Of a stretch of 64,000 bases of DNA, positions 1 through 13,250 are shown piece after piece. Where the stretch lies: contig CM043968.1 in assembly GCA_014529385.2 (NCBI GenBank), positions 26,983,013 through 27,047,012 of the forward strand. Reading direction: 5' to 3'. The translations under genes and the position numbers were made by a program. Position 1 is the first letter of the stretch. Each line of letters starts with the position of its first letter. Origin of the DNA: Adiantum capillus-veneris (lineage: Eukaryota; Streptophyta; Polypodiopsida; Polypodiales; Pteridaceae). The notes under the pieces are model-generated. The model saw only the letters and a list, made by a program, of their open reading frames with translations, searched no databases and was not told the origin of the DNA.

Positions 1-1065
1 TTTGTAGCATGCACAAATCCTCAGGAAACATGTTGGGGATTTACTTGTAAAGGCTAAAAAATGGTTTTAAGATAGGTATCATGAGTGGTGGCTAACAAAC
101 AAAGAAGGAACCTTAGATTGGCTTATGAATAAGAGAGGAGAGGCTCACTTTAAGATGTATTGATAAAGAAGAGTTGGAAATGTGTGTATTTCTTAGCAAA
201 GCAAGGTCTAGTGTCATTCTCTAGTGTTAGTAAGAAAAAAGGTAGAACCAAGGGAAGCCCATATAATGTGCTTAAAATTTCACAAGAGGGAAATATGCAA
301 TTGCACATTGATATAAGCTTGACCTAACTTACACTTGAGTAGATAAACACTAGGTTAGATGACAACTTTTTGAATAATGACAAAAAAGATTATACAAGAC
401 TGAATCAAGAAGCATATGGCTTATGGGGCAGCTATAGAAAAGGAGCATGCAAGATGCTAAGTGCATTTGACTTGATATTTTAGGATTATAGGAAGTACAC
501 AAGGAGTAGATATATAGCAAATGTTGATGCATAGGCCCAAGGCATTACAAGCACATCGAGACAAAAATTAGTAGTTAAAAACCTTAAAAGATAAAGACCA
601 TAGAAGATGTAGAGAGAGATGTATTTGATAAGAAAATTGGATGTCCTCGTGCTTGGAAAAACACATAAGAAAGTACTTACACATATAACATAAGGCATGC
701 CCCCAACAACATCTTTGTTGAAAACAAAGAAGCTAAGCTCATTACCGGTGGAGTCGCAAGGTAGCACAAAAACATAGTAGATATTTTAGCATACCAAAAC
801 TTGTTGAAAAATGATATTGACAATAATTTGGGTTGCTAGCCAGCATCCTTACACTCACAGAATAATGATGCAAGGACAAAACAAGATCTGATAGATAAAC
901 TCCATGAATTGTATCCCATTTAGGTGTGCACAAGTTTAGCCCGTTATGAACAAAAGAAGCCACATCAAAAACACATAAAGCAAAATAAATAAGTTAAAGA
1001 GGTGCAAACATGATCCCTCCAACACAAGAGGCAAGAGCAAGGCCATTAAAAAAAACACAACCCCA

Positions 1066-2070
1066 TTCTATGTGGATGTGGTACCAAACATTTTTGTAAT
1101 GTGGAAGAGCTAAATAAAAAAATGCCAATACTTCTCAAATAGTAGGCATATAAGAGAAAAATGGTAACATTGAATAAACTGAGAGAAATTTATGGAAGCA
1201 TTAAAGTGGAATAATTCAACACTAGCCTCCTCCCTTGAATATATCTTTAGTGGCCAAACTGCCCTCGCCTTCAACACAACATTGATAGTGAAAATGATGC
1301 AAGCACTCTAACTCCACTAGGAGAGTATGAGGCTAAATCAGAGATAATACATATGCCACTTGCAAAAGAGCTGATTGTTAAGGAAAAGGACTAGTAACTG
1401 GCAAGTTGTAATGACACCCCCATTGACTTGCACTCTTTCCTAACAAATATATTGAAGATAAGGCCTAGCTTATAGAAGGAGCTAGAAATCGTAACAAATA
1501 GCCACCAATTTTTGTATTGAAGATGGGCTTGACCAAGAGATCTTAAAATGAGTAGAACAAAGGAATGCCAAAGGAAAAATCCAATACCAATCCACAAGAT
1601 ATCCTATAATAACGACAAACAATACAATTGGAATGCAACCTTGCCATTAGAATATAATTAGAAAAAGGCCATGAAAATATTGTATATTGGAGTAAGAGTT
1701 AGCATAGCCACAAAAGATGTGGAAAAATAAAAAACCCAAGCACTAAGAATACTAGGGTGTTCCTTAGCCAGTTGATGGGATTCTTGAAAAACCCATGGGA
1801 TTCCTTGAGAACATTGGAGTCACTACTTGTGGGGTGAAACATTTGGAAACATTTTCTATTGTGGACTTTGGTAGGGACCCCATCTACCAAGTGATTTTGG
1901 GGTAGCCTTTCATGAGACTAACTTATGGTTGCCCAAGATTGGGGCTATGGATACCTCTATTTGTAGAAGGAGTGACAAAAAGAGTTAATCTTCTCACTCA
2001 TGATTATCAACCCATAGCAAGTATACTGATAGAAGATTTTGAATTATCTATGTCCTTGCTACAAACAAAG
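1066..2070 (+). pseudogene. Decayed gag-protease of gypsy-like family Fam-G (copy 1)
   Basis: This stretch encoded the end of a retrotransposon Gag and its aspartic protease. It is recognised by matching two better copies in the window (6.8-10.5 kb and 58.4-63 kb). Near 1071 the residues CGCGTKHFCNV match the zinc-knuckle segment CKCGGDHLMKEC of copy 2. At about 1319 GEYEAKSE matches the same words of copy 2 at about 6.9 kb. At about 1670-1728 GVRVSIATKDV matches the protease start GAGVAIATIEI of copy 3. At 1800-1920 GVTTCGVKHLETFSIVDF matches VVTSCGIEYEHTFIIVDF. Stops and frame changes are many, and the catalytic DSG is lost (YIG is seen), so no product is possible. The outer limits are not visible. 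Confidence 0.6.
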
Positions 2071-2115
2071 AATAACAAAATATATATGGGAGAAGATAAT
2101 TTCTTTCTTTTTTAA

Positions 2116-5100
2116 TGCAACTTTTTTCCTTTAAACATAGCTAAAATGGAAGTCGTGACTTTGCTCGATACAAGGTCCAGCGTAAATCAAAAGAGGAGCT
2201 TTCTCATGTCCTAACTACCGAAAACCTTATGCATCTACCTCAACCAATCCACTGGGTATATCCATTTGAGGAAGGAAGCTAATGCACAAGCTAACATGAA
2301 AAAACCAAGGTGTTCTTATCAAAGCATCCCTCACCTAAAGAGCAAAGGAGTTAGTTAAGATAAGTCCTAGTGCCAAAAGCCCTAGTTAATGGTGATAAAT
2401 ACATGTGGGTGGACAATTAAGCAATAAAGGCCAATATGTCCACCATCATATGGCTAACTACTTGCAAGTCATCGGTGGCACAAGGACTCGAGGAAATTCA
2501 AAAGACTTTGTGGTTATCAACTCCACACATCACAAGCTATAAATTTCCACCATAGATTAGTCAAGCAAGAAAGCAACAAGGGCCTAGAACAAAGTTCAAA
2601 AAAATCTAGGAAAAAGAGACACAACCCTATGTCAACTAATATGTATACCAGAGTTGTTGTTAAGCCCCAATGTTATCCTTCCAACCAACCAATGCAAAGG
2701 TGGGTACCCAAGGATCTCCTCATTGCAGAAGGCTACTATACTACTAGTAATGGAAGAATTTAGCTACCAATCAATTGAAAGCCAAATGTAGAAATGTCAT
2801 AGCCAAAAAGAGATCCAATACAAAGGATCAAAGGATTTATAAAGACAAATCTAGCATGGAGAACAAAAGCTTCTTTGCCACACTAAGGGACCACATTATC
2901 CATGTGATAGTGTGCTACACAGTCAAGGAAGGATACCTAAGGAGCCACTCCATAATAATGAGAAGGTTGAAGACACCACCAACTCATTGATACTAAATCA
3001 ACCCTCTACCACAAATACAATCAAGAAAAGAGCTCAAGTTATTCAAGATTTACTGCATGGTAAGACCTCTTTGATGTAAACTCACATCACTAGGATTGAG
3101 AAAAAACCCTCATTAGGAAGTGAGTGGGATCGAGGAGGGCCTCTTTATTTTGTAGTTTAAGGAAATTTTTAAGGCTTAAGCATTCTTTGACCAAGCCTAG
3201 AGTGGTGGGTGAAAAGGTCCAAGTTGGGTCTAGAGAGAAAGGCCTTTCTATTTCTTGGATTGCTTTTAAAATAGGCAGTCTCCACTAAAAAGTGATGCGG
3301 GCAACTCTATTTATTAACCCATCTTTTTGAATTTCGTATTGTCCTTTTCCCACCCCTCTCCTCTCTGTACTATATTGAAACCACTCTCTCTCATATGGAA
3401 GTTTTAAGGGAGGAACTTTTTAGTCCTCTACTATGACAAAAATAGTTTTTTAAAGAATTGTCTTTGTATACACACATTCTCTCTAAAACATGAACTAAAT
3501 CTTGCTCTTTATATCACTCTCTCACTCCCCTTTCTTTTTAGAACAAAGTTAGTTCTTTCTTCTCATCATTGGAGGAGCATTGCACCTGCCAAGATTTGGC
3601 AAAGAGTGTAGATCTGCTCTCACAAACCCTCTCCCGATCATTATTTCTTCATTCTCTTCCTCTCTCATGCTTCCCATCACCACCTCAAGCATAGAACCAA
3701 GGGACTCGCTATTCATGTTGTGTGCAACATTAACTTCTATTTTCTTTATCTCTCTAAAATACCCAATAAAATCCATTCAAGTTCAAAGGTGGATTGTCAA
3801 AAGTCTCTTCTTTTATTCCCTCCATAACTTCATCCAAACCTTCTATCTCTACTCCCTTTGGGATTTCTTTCATACCCAACAACCTCTACTTGGAAAGCTT
3901 GTATAACTGCTATAGTTTTTATCACCATATCCACATTGGATCCTAGAAGATCCCTTTGTGTGCTCAAGGTCTCCCAAAATGTCATCCAATATGCTACCAT
4001 TACACAAATTAGAAACATTCCAAAAGGCAATGTTGATTTGAAGCCACAATATTCAACCTTGCGAGTTGGTACATCCATTCCAATGCGGACGATCATCTAT
4101 GCAACATTGGGTGAAACACAATCAATTTATGGCATCACCATCATATTTACTTGCAAGATCCTCTCACTAATGCACTACCACCATTTCAAAATGTCATAAT
4201 TTCACTTTGTGGAAAGTCAAAGCAGCTCAGTTTATGAGATTGGCAAGCTCATAGAGAAGTTGTAACAACAAAAGTAGGATCAAACCAGGTGTTTGGATAA
4301 TTACGTGCATCTCTAACATAGTGCACATAACATGTAGTGGAAAATTGATCACCTCACACACTTTACCCTTGGCTTCCATGCATGCAAACACAAGATGCAA
4401 TCAGTGATAGTGATTTCTACTAGTAGTGGAGCTCTAAATAAACAAATCCAACAAACTAGGTATGCACATGGTTCATTTTGTTGCTTACACTTTTTTTGTT
4501 TGGCGCTGCTACTAATACATGTTTTTCCAACTTGTAGGCACTTGGACTGCATGATGCAGGAAATGAATGCGAAATCTCAAGTCAAAGGATGTATACTTTA
4601 ACACATGAATCAAAGGACCTCGCGGAGATTTTGGATGATTCTTTGAATGTGATCGTGGACCAACTTTTGTGCCACAAGTTGTTTTCCAAAGTGAGGGATA
4701 TTGTGACACCTCAAGAAATGATGGAGGTATGTGATAGTACAAGAATATACGTTCAAAGCATATGAAGGTTTGTAGAAAGTGGTCACACTAGGTCACAACT
4801 TCTTAGATTGCTTCCAACACCTTACAACATAAGTCTTGCAAAAAAATCTAGCAATGATGTTGCAAGCTTATTAAGCAAGTTTCAATGGGTTGATGATGTC
4901 ATGACCCCATGAAAGATAGCAAATCGTTTTGCTACAAATGAGATAAAACATGTGTGTGTTAACTTACTGAAGCTTCAAGAGTCAATGGTTAGAATTTCTG
5001 AATTAACACAGGATTATGGTGGTAAAGTCATTTTTGTGATGAAGCTCAATGAATATTAGTCTATGAAGGGTCAACGTCTCAAAAGGGTAAGTGTTGCTTT

Positions 5101-6700
5101 GATGAATATGGACTTGGATGGTATTGATGTTGAGCTAAATACATATTTTGAGGTTCAATTTGAGAAGAATATCTAGTGGTTGATAGCGTTCCATCTCCTA
5201 CATGACAGTCAGAGTCATCACGATGGTATTTCAATCACTCTTTTTGTTGACATTGTTCGGCAGCAACAACAAGGGTAGAAATTGCAAGTTTTGGATTTGG
5301 GAGTGTTGATTTTGAATGTCACTTTTTGGCAAGGGACTTGAAGGCCCTGATGTGCATGTTGGGTGCAAGTGAAATCAAGGTGCTCTCAATTTGTTGTTGT
5401 ACATTATTCCTACCACAAAAATATCGCTGACCATTGAAGGCAAGGGTGAGAGGCCAACAAGGCAAAGGGTGGAAAAGTTAAGGGTGGCAAGGATAGAGCG
5501 AATGCAACAAAAGGTGTACCCACTTTGCAAACAATGATTAAGGGACTACAACAATGGTTTGAAGATATCCTTGGTTACACCCTAATTGGGGCACCCAAAT
5601 TGGAGTTGCACCTTGCATGCATGTTCAAAACTTCTTGACAAGTTTCCACTTCAATTACAATTGGAGTATGGATTGGCTTATAGAAAGAGAAGCGGGACTC
5701 CCTTGATGAATTTTCTAGGCTTCTTGAGAAAGCAAAACTAAACTCTAATGAGCTCACCCCCTTCACTTTCACAACACAAATGATTGATCCTTGAGGGGAA
5801 ACACACATAATGTGTTACATGGTGGGCAAAGGTCACTTTGATTTTTTTGAGCACATATTAGCATATGTGGGATCCACAGTGGGCTAGAGGGGTTGTACAA
5901 ACTCCTAGGGATATACATACATAATATCAAATCTTGGTGCCCATGTGGAAATTTTGAAAATTTTGACACCGCCAATGGACTTAGAAGAGTGGTTTTATCC
6001 TAAGAAAGGTCCATGTCTTCTATGGAAAAATAAATAAATCATGAGACATCAAAAACAACTCTCAATAAAATGGCCATAAAATTTGAATACGGACTCTAAT
6101 TGTATTTTCAAAAAATAAAACAAAGCAAAGCTTGCAACAAGCTCTAAAACTTTTTTGCTAAAAAAATTTAATGATGCCGAAGTTTAAGGGTCAAATTTTG
6201 AGAGGAAGTTAAGGGTATAAAAAGTTTGCCCCCAAAAAAAATTGCTCTCTATGACTCAAATTGTTTTGAGACTAGAGAGAGTTTTTTTGGGAAAAAAGTA
6301 GACCAAAGGACTGAAAAACTCCTATGGACACGTAGATATACCCTAATTTTGCATCTGGTGATGTAGGAAAAAACTCGATACGAGCCCATATAGGTATGTC
6401 ATTGGAGTAGAATTTGACTGATGAGGAGACTTAGGAAAGGAGGTTTATCCTAAGCAGAATGCCAACCTAAACTTAAGGAACAATTTTTTTCAAAACTATT
6501 TGAGCCATTAGGTCTCCCCAATCTCAGAAAAATAAAAATTCGTTCAAGACATATTGTGCATAAGTGAAGGGTGAGTTTAGGAAATGAAAAGACAGCTGAA
6601 GTTGAAAAGTCAAAAGACAAATGAAGGTGGAACATCAAAAGACCTTTTGTGCCCATATAAATAGGTGTTTTCTTCTCTTTCATTTTTTCTTTAGCATTTT
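2116..6700. other. No recognisable gene
   Basis: This AT-rich stretch has only short open frames. A weak protease-like segment (LLDTRSSV) lies near 2160, just downstream of the Fam-G remnant. Frames at 3549-4100 and 4560-5560 have some protein-like composition, but I could not match them to a family. It is probably old repeat sequence. Confidence 0.4.
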
Positions 6701-6704
6701 CTTT

Positions 6705-6705
<1 letters not shown>

Positions 6706-6736
<31 letters not shown>
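6706..6736. repeat. (CT)n microsatellite
   Basis: An uninterrupted CT run preceded by T-rich sequence. Confidence 0.95.
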
Positions 6737-6740
<4 letters not shown>

Positions 6741-6803
6741 TTGTATCCGTCCTTTCGAGCTAATATTGTTGTGCAAATCTATGTGCTTTGTCATTGCTTG
6801 TTG

Positions 6804-9800
6804 TTATGTGCTATGAACTAGCGCATATATGTCTATCAATCCCTTAGAGTCCATAGACTTTCTTGATGAGAGAATTTGTGATGGCACTACCTTCATATCT
6901 GATTTGGCTTCATACTCTCCCATGTATAAGGGTAAGGTTTTCAAAGATTGAGGTTGACTCTTTAAAGAGCATACTGATCCCTTATCCCCCCAATATGAGT
7001 GAATGTCCATATCAACTTAAGATCTTGCCTTGAACTCCTCAATAGGTGGAAGAAAAACATCCCTCCCCTTATTGGTTTGGTTGACTCTCTGACTCAACTT
7101 TTTTGCATCATTTTCTTATTGTATTTGCCTCCAAAGCATGTCTAAGCCATCATCCTCTCTGTGGGTCTCAGATATCATAGGATGGAGACCCTCAGATGCC
7201 TGATCTATGGTATTCCTCACTACCCTTGGCTTTTCTATTTCAATTGTGGAGTTCTCGATGGTCCATTTGGTTTCATGCCTCGATGGGATTATTGGTGTTG
7301 AAGCTGGAACTTCTATCCAACTCTTTGGCTTACTTGCCGGTGGCTCTAGCAAAGCCTGGGCAATTTGGATCATTTTTGGACACATCTCCAACCTTTGCTT
7401 TTCTAACTCTGCATAAGAATGCATCATCCATTTTTGTTCCCGTTTTTTTTTTTAGTTTGAAGTCACGCTTCATAATCTTTCATAAGTGTGTCTAGAGGTT
7501 CATTCACTTTTTCAACTAGTGCATATCCTCCAGAACTTGCACTCTTTGGTCTCTTTTTCATCAGGTTCTCTAGTCTCAAGGATTTCCAACTCAAGGTTAG
7601 TTTGTTTCTCTAATCTCTTTAATTTATCCGTCCTTTGTTTTAACTCCTTTGCTAGGGCTGTCTATTCACATTCCTTCCTAGCTTTCATCCGTGACTTCCT
7701 AGTTTTCTAGGCGTTTTGTTGACTTTTTTGTTCATAACTAGGCGCATCTATTTTAGGTTCCTCAATTATCGGTTCTTCCCTTGCTTTTTGAGCTTGGTCT
7801 CTTGTGACAATCTGTATAGGTATCACCGTTTCATTTTCTGAACCGCTACTTGATGGGATCGCCCCCATTATGTTAATGTAGTTTTCATTGTTTTATTAAG
7901 GTTTTTTGGACAGTCATTGATCAAATGAGTAATGCCGTAATCTGGACAATACACGTTCACTCTCATGATCTCTGTGTGAGAACATTCTTTCATAAGGTGG
8001 TCACCACCACACTTGCACCACGGTCCTAAGGGTTGGCGAGGCGCTCTTAGAGTTTCTCTCTGTTCATAGGCAGGTCTTGGTCCTGTTAACCCACGATTGG
8101 CTATGAACAAAAATGTGTATTCATCCAAACTATATCTACCTTCTCCTGCAGCATGAGCTGCTACTGCTGGTGGTCCAACATTCCTAATCATGCTCCAAGG
8201 TTCCGATGGTTTTGGCTCTTTGAGTGGATAGTATGTTGAACTAGCCCCGCATTCAGTTGGCTCTTTGTAATACACAAATACATGCACTAAAGCTTGTTCC
8301 TCCAATTCCTCTATAGTGATGCCAATAGGTCGCGTTTTTGGTAGAGGTGGTTGTTGTCCCAAAACTGGCTGTGGATGTCTAGCTGTGCCCATTCAACCCC
8401 TCTTGGTCCTAGAGAATTTCCTATCGTATACCTAGGCATTGGTGGTACCTGAGAAGGTGCTACTTGGGCTGATGGGGCATACTGTCGCTCTCTCACATAC
8501 CCCTTATTGTAGTAGCACTCTTTCATAGCGTGATTTTTCTATTTCTGCTCAATGGCACACAACTTAGGTTGCTTAGCCTGTGGCTTAGCAAACTGGCTTA
8601 TCCTTTTGAGAACTTCCTCAACAAGTTTCTCTTGATTTATCATTACCTCGCTCTTTTGTGCTGACTTTGCAGACTTAGCTCTACTTTGCTGTGATGATGA
8701 GTTGTCATCTTGTAGTCGCCTTCCTTGTAGACCACACAATTGTCTACTAGGTATAGAGCCTCCTTGGTCAACTCGTTTAGAGTTGAGCTCTTCTTCATAT
8801 GCAAATCCTTCTGAAGATTTGCATTTCTCAGTCCTTGGATAAGGATCAGCATGAGTCGGGACTGAGAGTTGGTATTTCTTCCACAGGGCACAATTTTACG
8901 TAGCATTTCAACCTTAAGGCTACCTTTCTAACAGATTCTCCCTCTTTCTGTCTGACCTTATGGATTTCTGAGACTGTATTATGCATGGGATTATGAGCCA
9001 TCCCTCTTTGAGATATTTCCTCGATAAACTCGTCAAATACCTCCTCCATTGATTCAAAATCTCTACATTCAGCAGATTCAAACTAGGGGGCAGCATCCTC
9101 CTCTAGGGTTAACCCAAATCTTGCGAGCTACGTGGAAAAGTTCAGTACTTCCTTAGCCTTGATCACACGCACAAAGGCGGCCACGTGGTCCCTTGGATCC
9201 CTATTTCTAGAATATTTGTTGTTAACCCATTTTTGGACTTGAGAAGGTCTTATATTTTGGTGATCTACCATCCTAAACATAGGATCCTCTATTCCTCCTC
9301 TATAAGCCCTTTTTGGCGTATGATATGGTACATGTTCCTCACCTAGGGGTGTTCCTAATCCATAGTTCTTGACTGGTCTAGCAAGTGTTTGTTCTTTTGC
9401 TTGGCTTCTTTCTTCTTGTTCTCATTGTGGTGCTTCGTCCTGATTGGATTTAGCATTCTTGTCCTACTCTCATCCTTGTATTGTCAATGGAGTGGTGGTT
9501 TTGGTGGTGCTTCTAGCCTTGACACGTCTTGATATCCACCCCCTTTTGTGTTAGCGTCTGGTGTTGCAAACTGTTTGAGCCACGCTTGAAATGTTAGTGG
9601 CGAAGCCCGTGAGTTATGAGGGTTAGGTAGTGTTTGTTTATTCAATTGTGCTGTGGTGTTGTAATTATTTGAGAAGGGATTTGTAGACTTGCTTGGGGTT
9701 TCTATGGGATTTTGCTTCTCTAGCGAAGCTCGTGCCAACATTTATCACTCTCCCTACATTGTCTGGGTGAATTGGCTCACATTCTCGTCCGTACTTATCG

Positions 9801-10480
9801 ACAAACTTTATTATGGTTTTTCGTTATCGACTCATATGAAAACAAGTACATGACTTTGTCCATGTTTAACTTGTTCACATGGGGCTCCATGCATCGGTAG
9901 TAAGAGGTGACTCTTCCCTCCTCGTGCTTGTAAATCCCAATATTTTCATGAATCGTCGCCATTCTCTCCACTCTCTTGTCATGAATGTAGCTGGCTTCAA
10001 AAAGAGTGAGTTTAAGAGGTATCTCTCAAGTCTCCATGTCCATCTTCCCTTTTGCTACGTTGTCTCCATATCGATTGTAATTTTTTGGGTCTTTGACAAT
10101 GAGATAGTGGTTTCCTTCCTCATCGCAAAGCCTATCACCATTGTCAGTTACCATGATTACTGCTAAGCCTCTCGTCGCTGGCCGTTCTTCAATAAAAATG
10201 CATTGATATCCTCGAACATCATCATATATCAGGGCCCCATGGTCATTGATTCCCTTAAGAAAAATTACAGTGTATTTTGGTATGTTTAAGCGTTTTTGAG
10301 AGGTGCTACCCCCCATGGTCCTTGGCTGCTAGAAACCTCCAAGTTGGCGGTTAGCCATCCATTGATATGATCCTTTAGAAGAGGTTTCTGTATCACTACC
10401 CTCTTCTATGATTGGTGCTAAGGGATCTATCCTTGCTTGGTTTACAATCTCTTCTGTCGAACTAAGCTAACTTGATCTCC
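6804..10480 (-). pseudogene. Gag polyprotein of gypsy-like family Fam-G (copy 2)
   Basis: Read from high to low coordinates this is a long Gag polyprotein, the particle-forming protein of a retrotransposon. An acidic N-terminal part lies at about 10480-10030. A capsid-like core with DHVAAFVRVIKAKEVLNF and ARFGLTLEEDAAP then FESA (the W before F is now a stop) lies at about 9250-9050, and EEVFDEFIEEI with IHKVRQKEGESVRKV at about 9050-8900. A proline-rich linker leads to two zinc-knuckle-like sites at about 7900-8010, CKCGGDHLMKEC and CPDYGITHLINDC. The second has lost one cysteine; copy 3 keeps it as CX2CX3HX4C, one residue shorter than the usual knuckle. SYAELEKQRLEMC at about 7400 and GLHPMISETHREDDGLDMLW at about 7150 match copy 3. 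Several stops and frameshifts break it, and the protease that should follow is missing below about 6.8 kb. Confidence 0.75.
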
Positions 10481-11225
10481 GACCACTCTGTTCTCTTTGA
10501 ATACACCTTTCGGATCTTAAATTCATCAAACACGTTATACAAATAACTATCAACCCAAACCTCTTACCTTAGAAGTATGCTTGCAACCGTTTCTTTGTCC
10601 TCGTTTGCTTCCAAGTCGCTTTTCAAACTGGTAGAGTACTTTGCAATTTCAAATGACTACCAACTTGCAAGGTCCTTGGTTCTGGCTATCTCTACAAAAC
10701 TTTGACTCTACAATTCTTTGTCAAATCAGTAATCCTCACTTGTTACTATTTACAAAGACAAGATCCTTATATAAGCTCCAAAACCTGATTTGATAAGACA
10801 AATGGAATGCTAGGATAACAACAAAGGCTTCTGAAGCAGCAGATTTCCAATTTGAGCACTAAAATTGGTATGTAGACATCATGCGCGTATGATGTTTAAT
10901 CCCTTAGAATTGACTCAAACTTAACCATGCACTCTCCTTGATGTTTTTAGTCCAAATCTAGGCTCACTTTGAAGTTCTAACCCCTGTAGGTAAGTCAATA
11001 TCCCCTATGTAGGCCTTGGTCACTGTCGGCTTCTCTAAGAGGTTAGCTAGGTCAAAATTGAACCAAATCTAGTGAAACTTAGTCCTTATGCTTGCTTTAA
11101 GGTGTTTAATACCCTGGTAAGCTTTGTTGGCAGTTCGAGTCACTAAAATATTCCCTTGAGACATCTTACTATCTGGTCAAAATGGAGATAATTTTATTCC
11201 AAAGGATCTCCACCACACAAGAAAC
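10481..11225. other. Unassigned; possible LTR/leader of Fam-G copy 2
   Basis: No coding frame is recognised. The stretch lies just upstream, on the - strand, of the Fam-G gag start and beside the truncated integrase of the next gypsy element, so it may hold the LTR and leader of Fam-G copy 2. A TATATAAG-like box lies near 10770. I could not define LTR ends or a primer site. Confidence 0.3.
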
Positions 11226-13250
11226 TCACTCCCACTTGTAGAATGTAATTTCAACACCTATTGTGCTAGATATGGTCAATTGCTTGCTAAACATGTCGAC
11301 TATTGTCCATATTCTCGTATTCCCATGGATAGACTTGGGTATACTAAAGATAAAATCCATGGATATACTCTCCCATGGTGAATTAGGGATTGGCAATGGC
11401 TGGAGTAATCCAGGTTGCTTCCCTCTATCATACTTAGTCTTTTGGCATACCACACATTTTGAAACATACTCTTGTATGTTCACTTTCATGGTAGGCCAAT
11501 AGAAGTATGTCTCTACTCCTCGAAGAGTAGGTTGAATGCCTTGATGCCCCTCATATGGAGGAGCATGGGATTCATACATGACTTTCTCACGAAGGGAGTG
11601 GGTAACACATAGCCTATTTCCATGGAGAAGATAAACATCTTGCAAGGTGAATGGTTCCTCTTTCTTCCCCAAAGCAAGGGTTGACATTATGCCTTTAAAG
11701 TCAGGGTCACTAGCATACTCATCTATCATAGAAGATAGATCATTGTGAGTTGCTATAGACACCGCCTTAACTTTTGGTCATCATGAAAGTGCATCAGCCA
11801 CTTGATTGTGCTTACCAGCAATGTGAGCAATATGAAAATAAAATCGCGAAAGAGAATTACTATAGTCATGGTCAGTAGCATACTCATCTATCATAGAAGA
11901 TAGATCATTGTGAGTTTGCTATAAACACCGCATTAACTTTTGGTCGTTGTGAAAGTGCATCGGCCACTTGATTGTGCTTACTAGCAATGTGAGAAATATG
12001 AAAATAAAATTGCAAAAGAAATTTTTCCCACCTCATTTGTTTGTCGGAAAGCTTGGTTTGCGTCATGAATGAAGTACTTTAGACTTTGGTGGTCTTTTCG
12101 TAAAATAATGGAGTCTCCAATAGATAGTGCTTCCATGCGTCTAGGGCATGTAGAACGGCTAAAAGCTCTTTCTCATAAATGCCCAAGACCCGTTCATCTG
12201 TATTGAGCCTTTGGATCTCATATGCTATGGCATGTTCTTCTTGAAGCAAGACTGCTCCAAGGCAATCACCACAAGCATCACATTGGACCTCAAATGGCTC
12301 TCAGAGATCTAGAAGCATAAGGACTGCTTGGGAGGTAAGCTTCTCTTTAAGCTTGTCAAAAGCATTTTGATCCTTATCAGTCCATGAATACGTGACATTA
12401 TCCTTTGTTAAGTCATGTAATGGTCCTGCTATTTGAGATAACTTTTCTATGAAGCGTCTATAGTATGCACACATATCAATAAAGCTTCTTAGCTCGTGTA
12501 GATTCCTTGGATTAGGCCACGCTTTTATTACCTCCAACTTCGATGGATCCATACGGATACCATCTTGAGAGTCTAGAGATAATATGACCTAAGTATTGAA
12601 TCTCTTGAAGGAAAAATTCACTTTTCTTTTGATTGATAAAAAGCTTGTTCTCCTTCAATGCTTGAAAAATCACTTGGAGATGTTTCTTGTGTTCCTCCAA
12701 GGAATTGAATTAGATAATGATATCATCAAAGAACACTCCAGTGAATTTGTGGTAGGGTCTCAATATTTTCTCCATTAGACGATTGAACATGGTTGGTGCA
12801 TTAGTCAAGCCAAAAGGCATGACTAGATATTCATAAAGACCCAACGTTGTACAAAACGCGGTCTTTAGGATATCTTCATTCACTATCCTTATTTGATGAT
12901 AGCCACTCTTAAGGTCAATCCTACTGAAGTAGGTAGAGCCTTGTAGCTTATCAAACAGACCTTTTACCCGAGGTACAGGAAATCTATTTTTGATAGTGAT
13001 ATGGTTTAGTGCTTGATAGTCAACACACATGCGATTTCTTTTGCAATAAAAGGATTGGAGAACAAAAGGGAGAGGAACTAGGCCTCACCATCCCTTTGTC
13101 TATCAATTCTTGTACTTGCCTCATGATCTCCTCTTGTTCAGCTTGGGAAACTTGATAAGGAGGCTTGTTAGGCGGTGAGCTTCCTGGCAGGAGCTCAACT
13201 CAATGGACATCATCCCCTTGTTTTGGAGGTAAGTTCATAGGAATATCATC
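11226..13250 (-). pseudogene. Ty3/gypsy pol (RT, RNase H, integrase), truncated
   Basis: This is the polymerase part of a gypsy retrotransposon: it copies element RNA to DNA and integrates it. On the - strand the reverse transcriptase starts at about 13200 (ELLPGSSPPNKPPYQVSQAEQ) and runs through VDYQALNHITIKNRFPVP, RIDLKSGYHQIRI, MPFGLTNAPTMFNRLM and the active-site box FFDDIII (usually Y/F-x-DD) at about 12720. The RT tail (YLGHIIS, PRNLHELRSFIDMCAYYRRFI) and an RNase H region follow. The integrase has an HHCC zinc segment (HQGIQPTLRGVETYFYWPTM, then CVVCQKTKYDRGKQPG) and the first catalytic region (MDFIFSIPKS, TIVDMFSK), then loses homology at about 11270. The rest of the integrase and the 3' LTR are absent. 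There are several stops, and an in-frame 165-bp tandem duplication lies between RNase H and integrase. Confidence 0.9.
11711..12040 (-). repeat. 165-bp tandem duplication inside gypsy pol
   Basis: Sequence beginning tagcatactcatctatcat at 11711 recurs at 11876. The two units are near-identical and differ by scattered point changes and small indels. A 165-bp period equals 55 codons, so the duplication by itself keeps the reading frame. Confidence 0.85.

Noticed and set aside
3549-4199. Overlapping frames on both strands as a host gene
   Set aside because: No family words, no start context or introns, and both strands look equally open.
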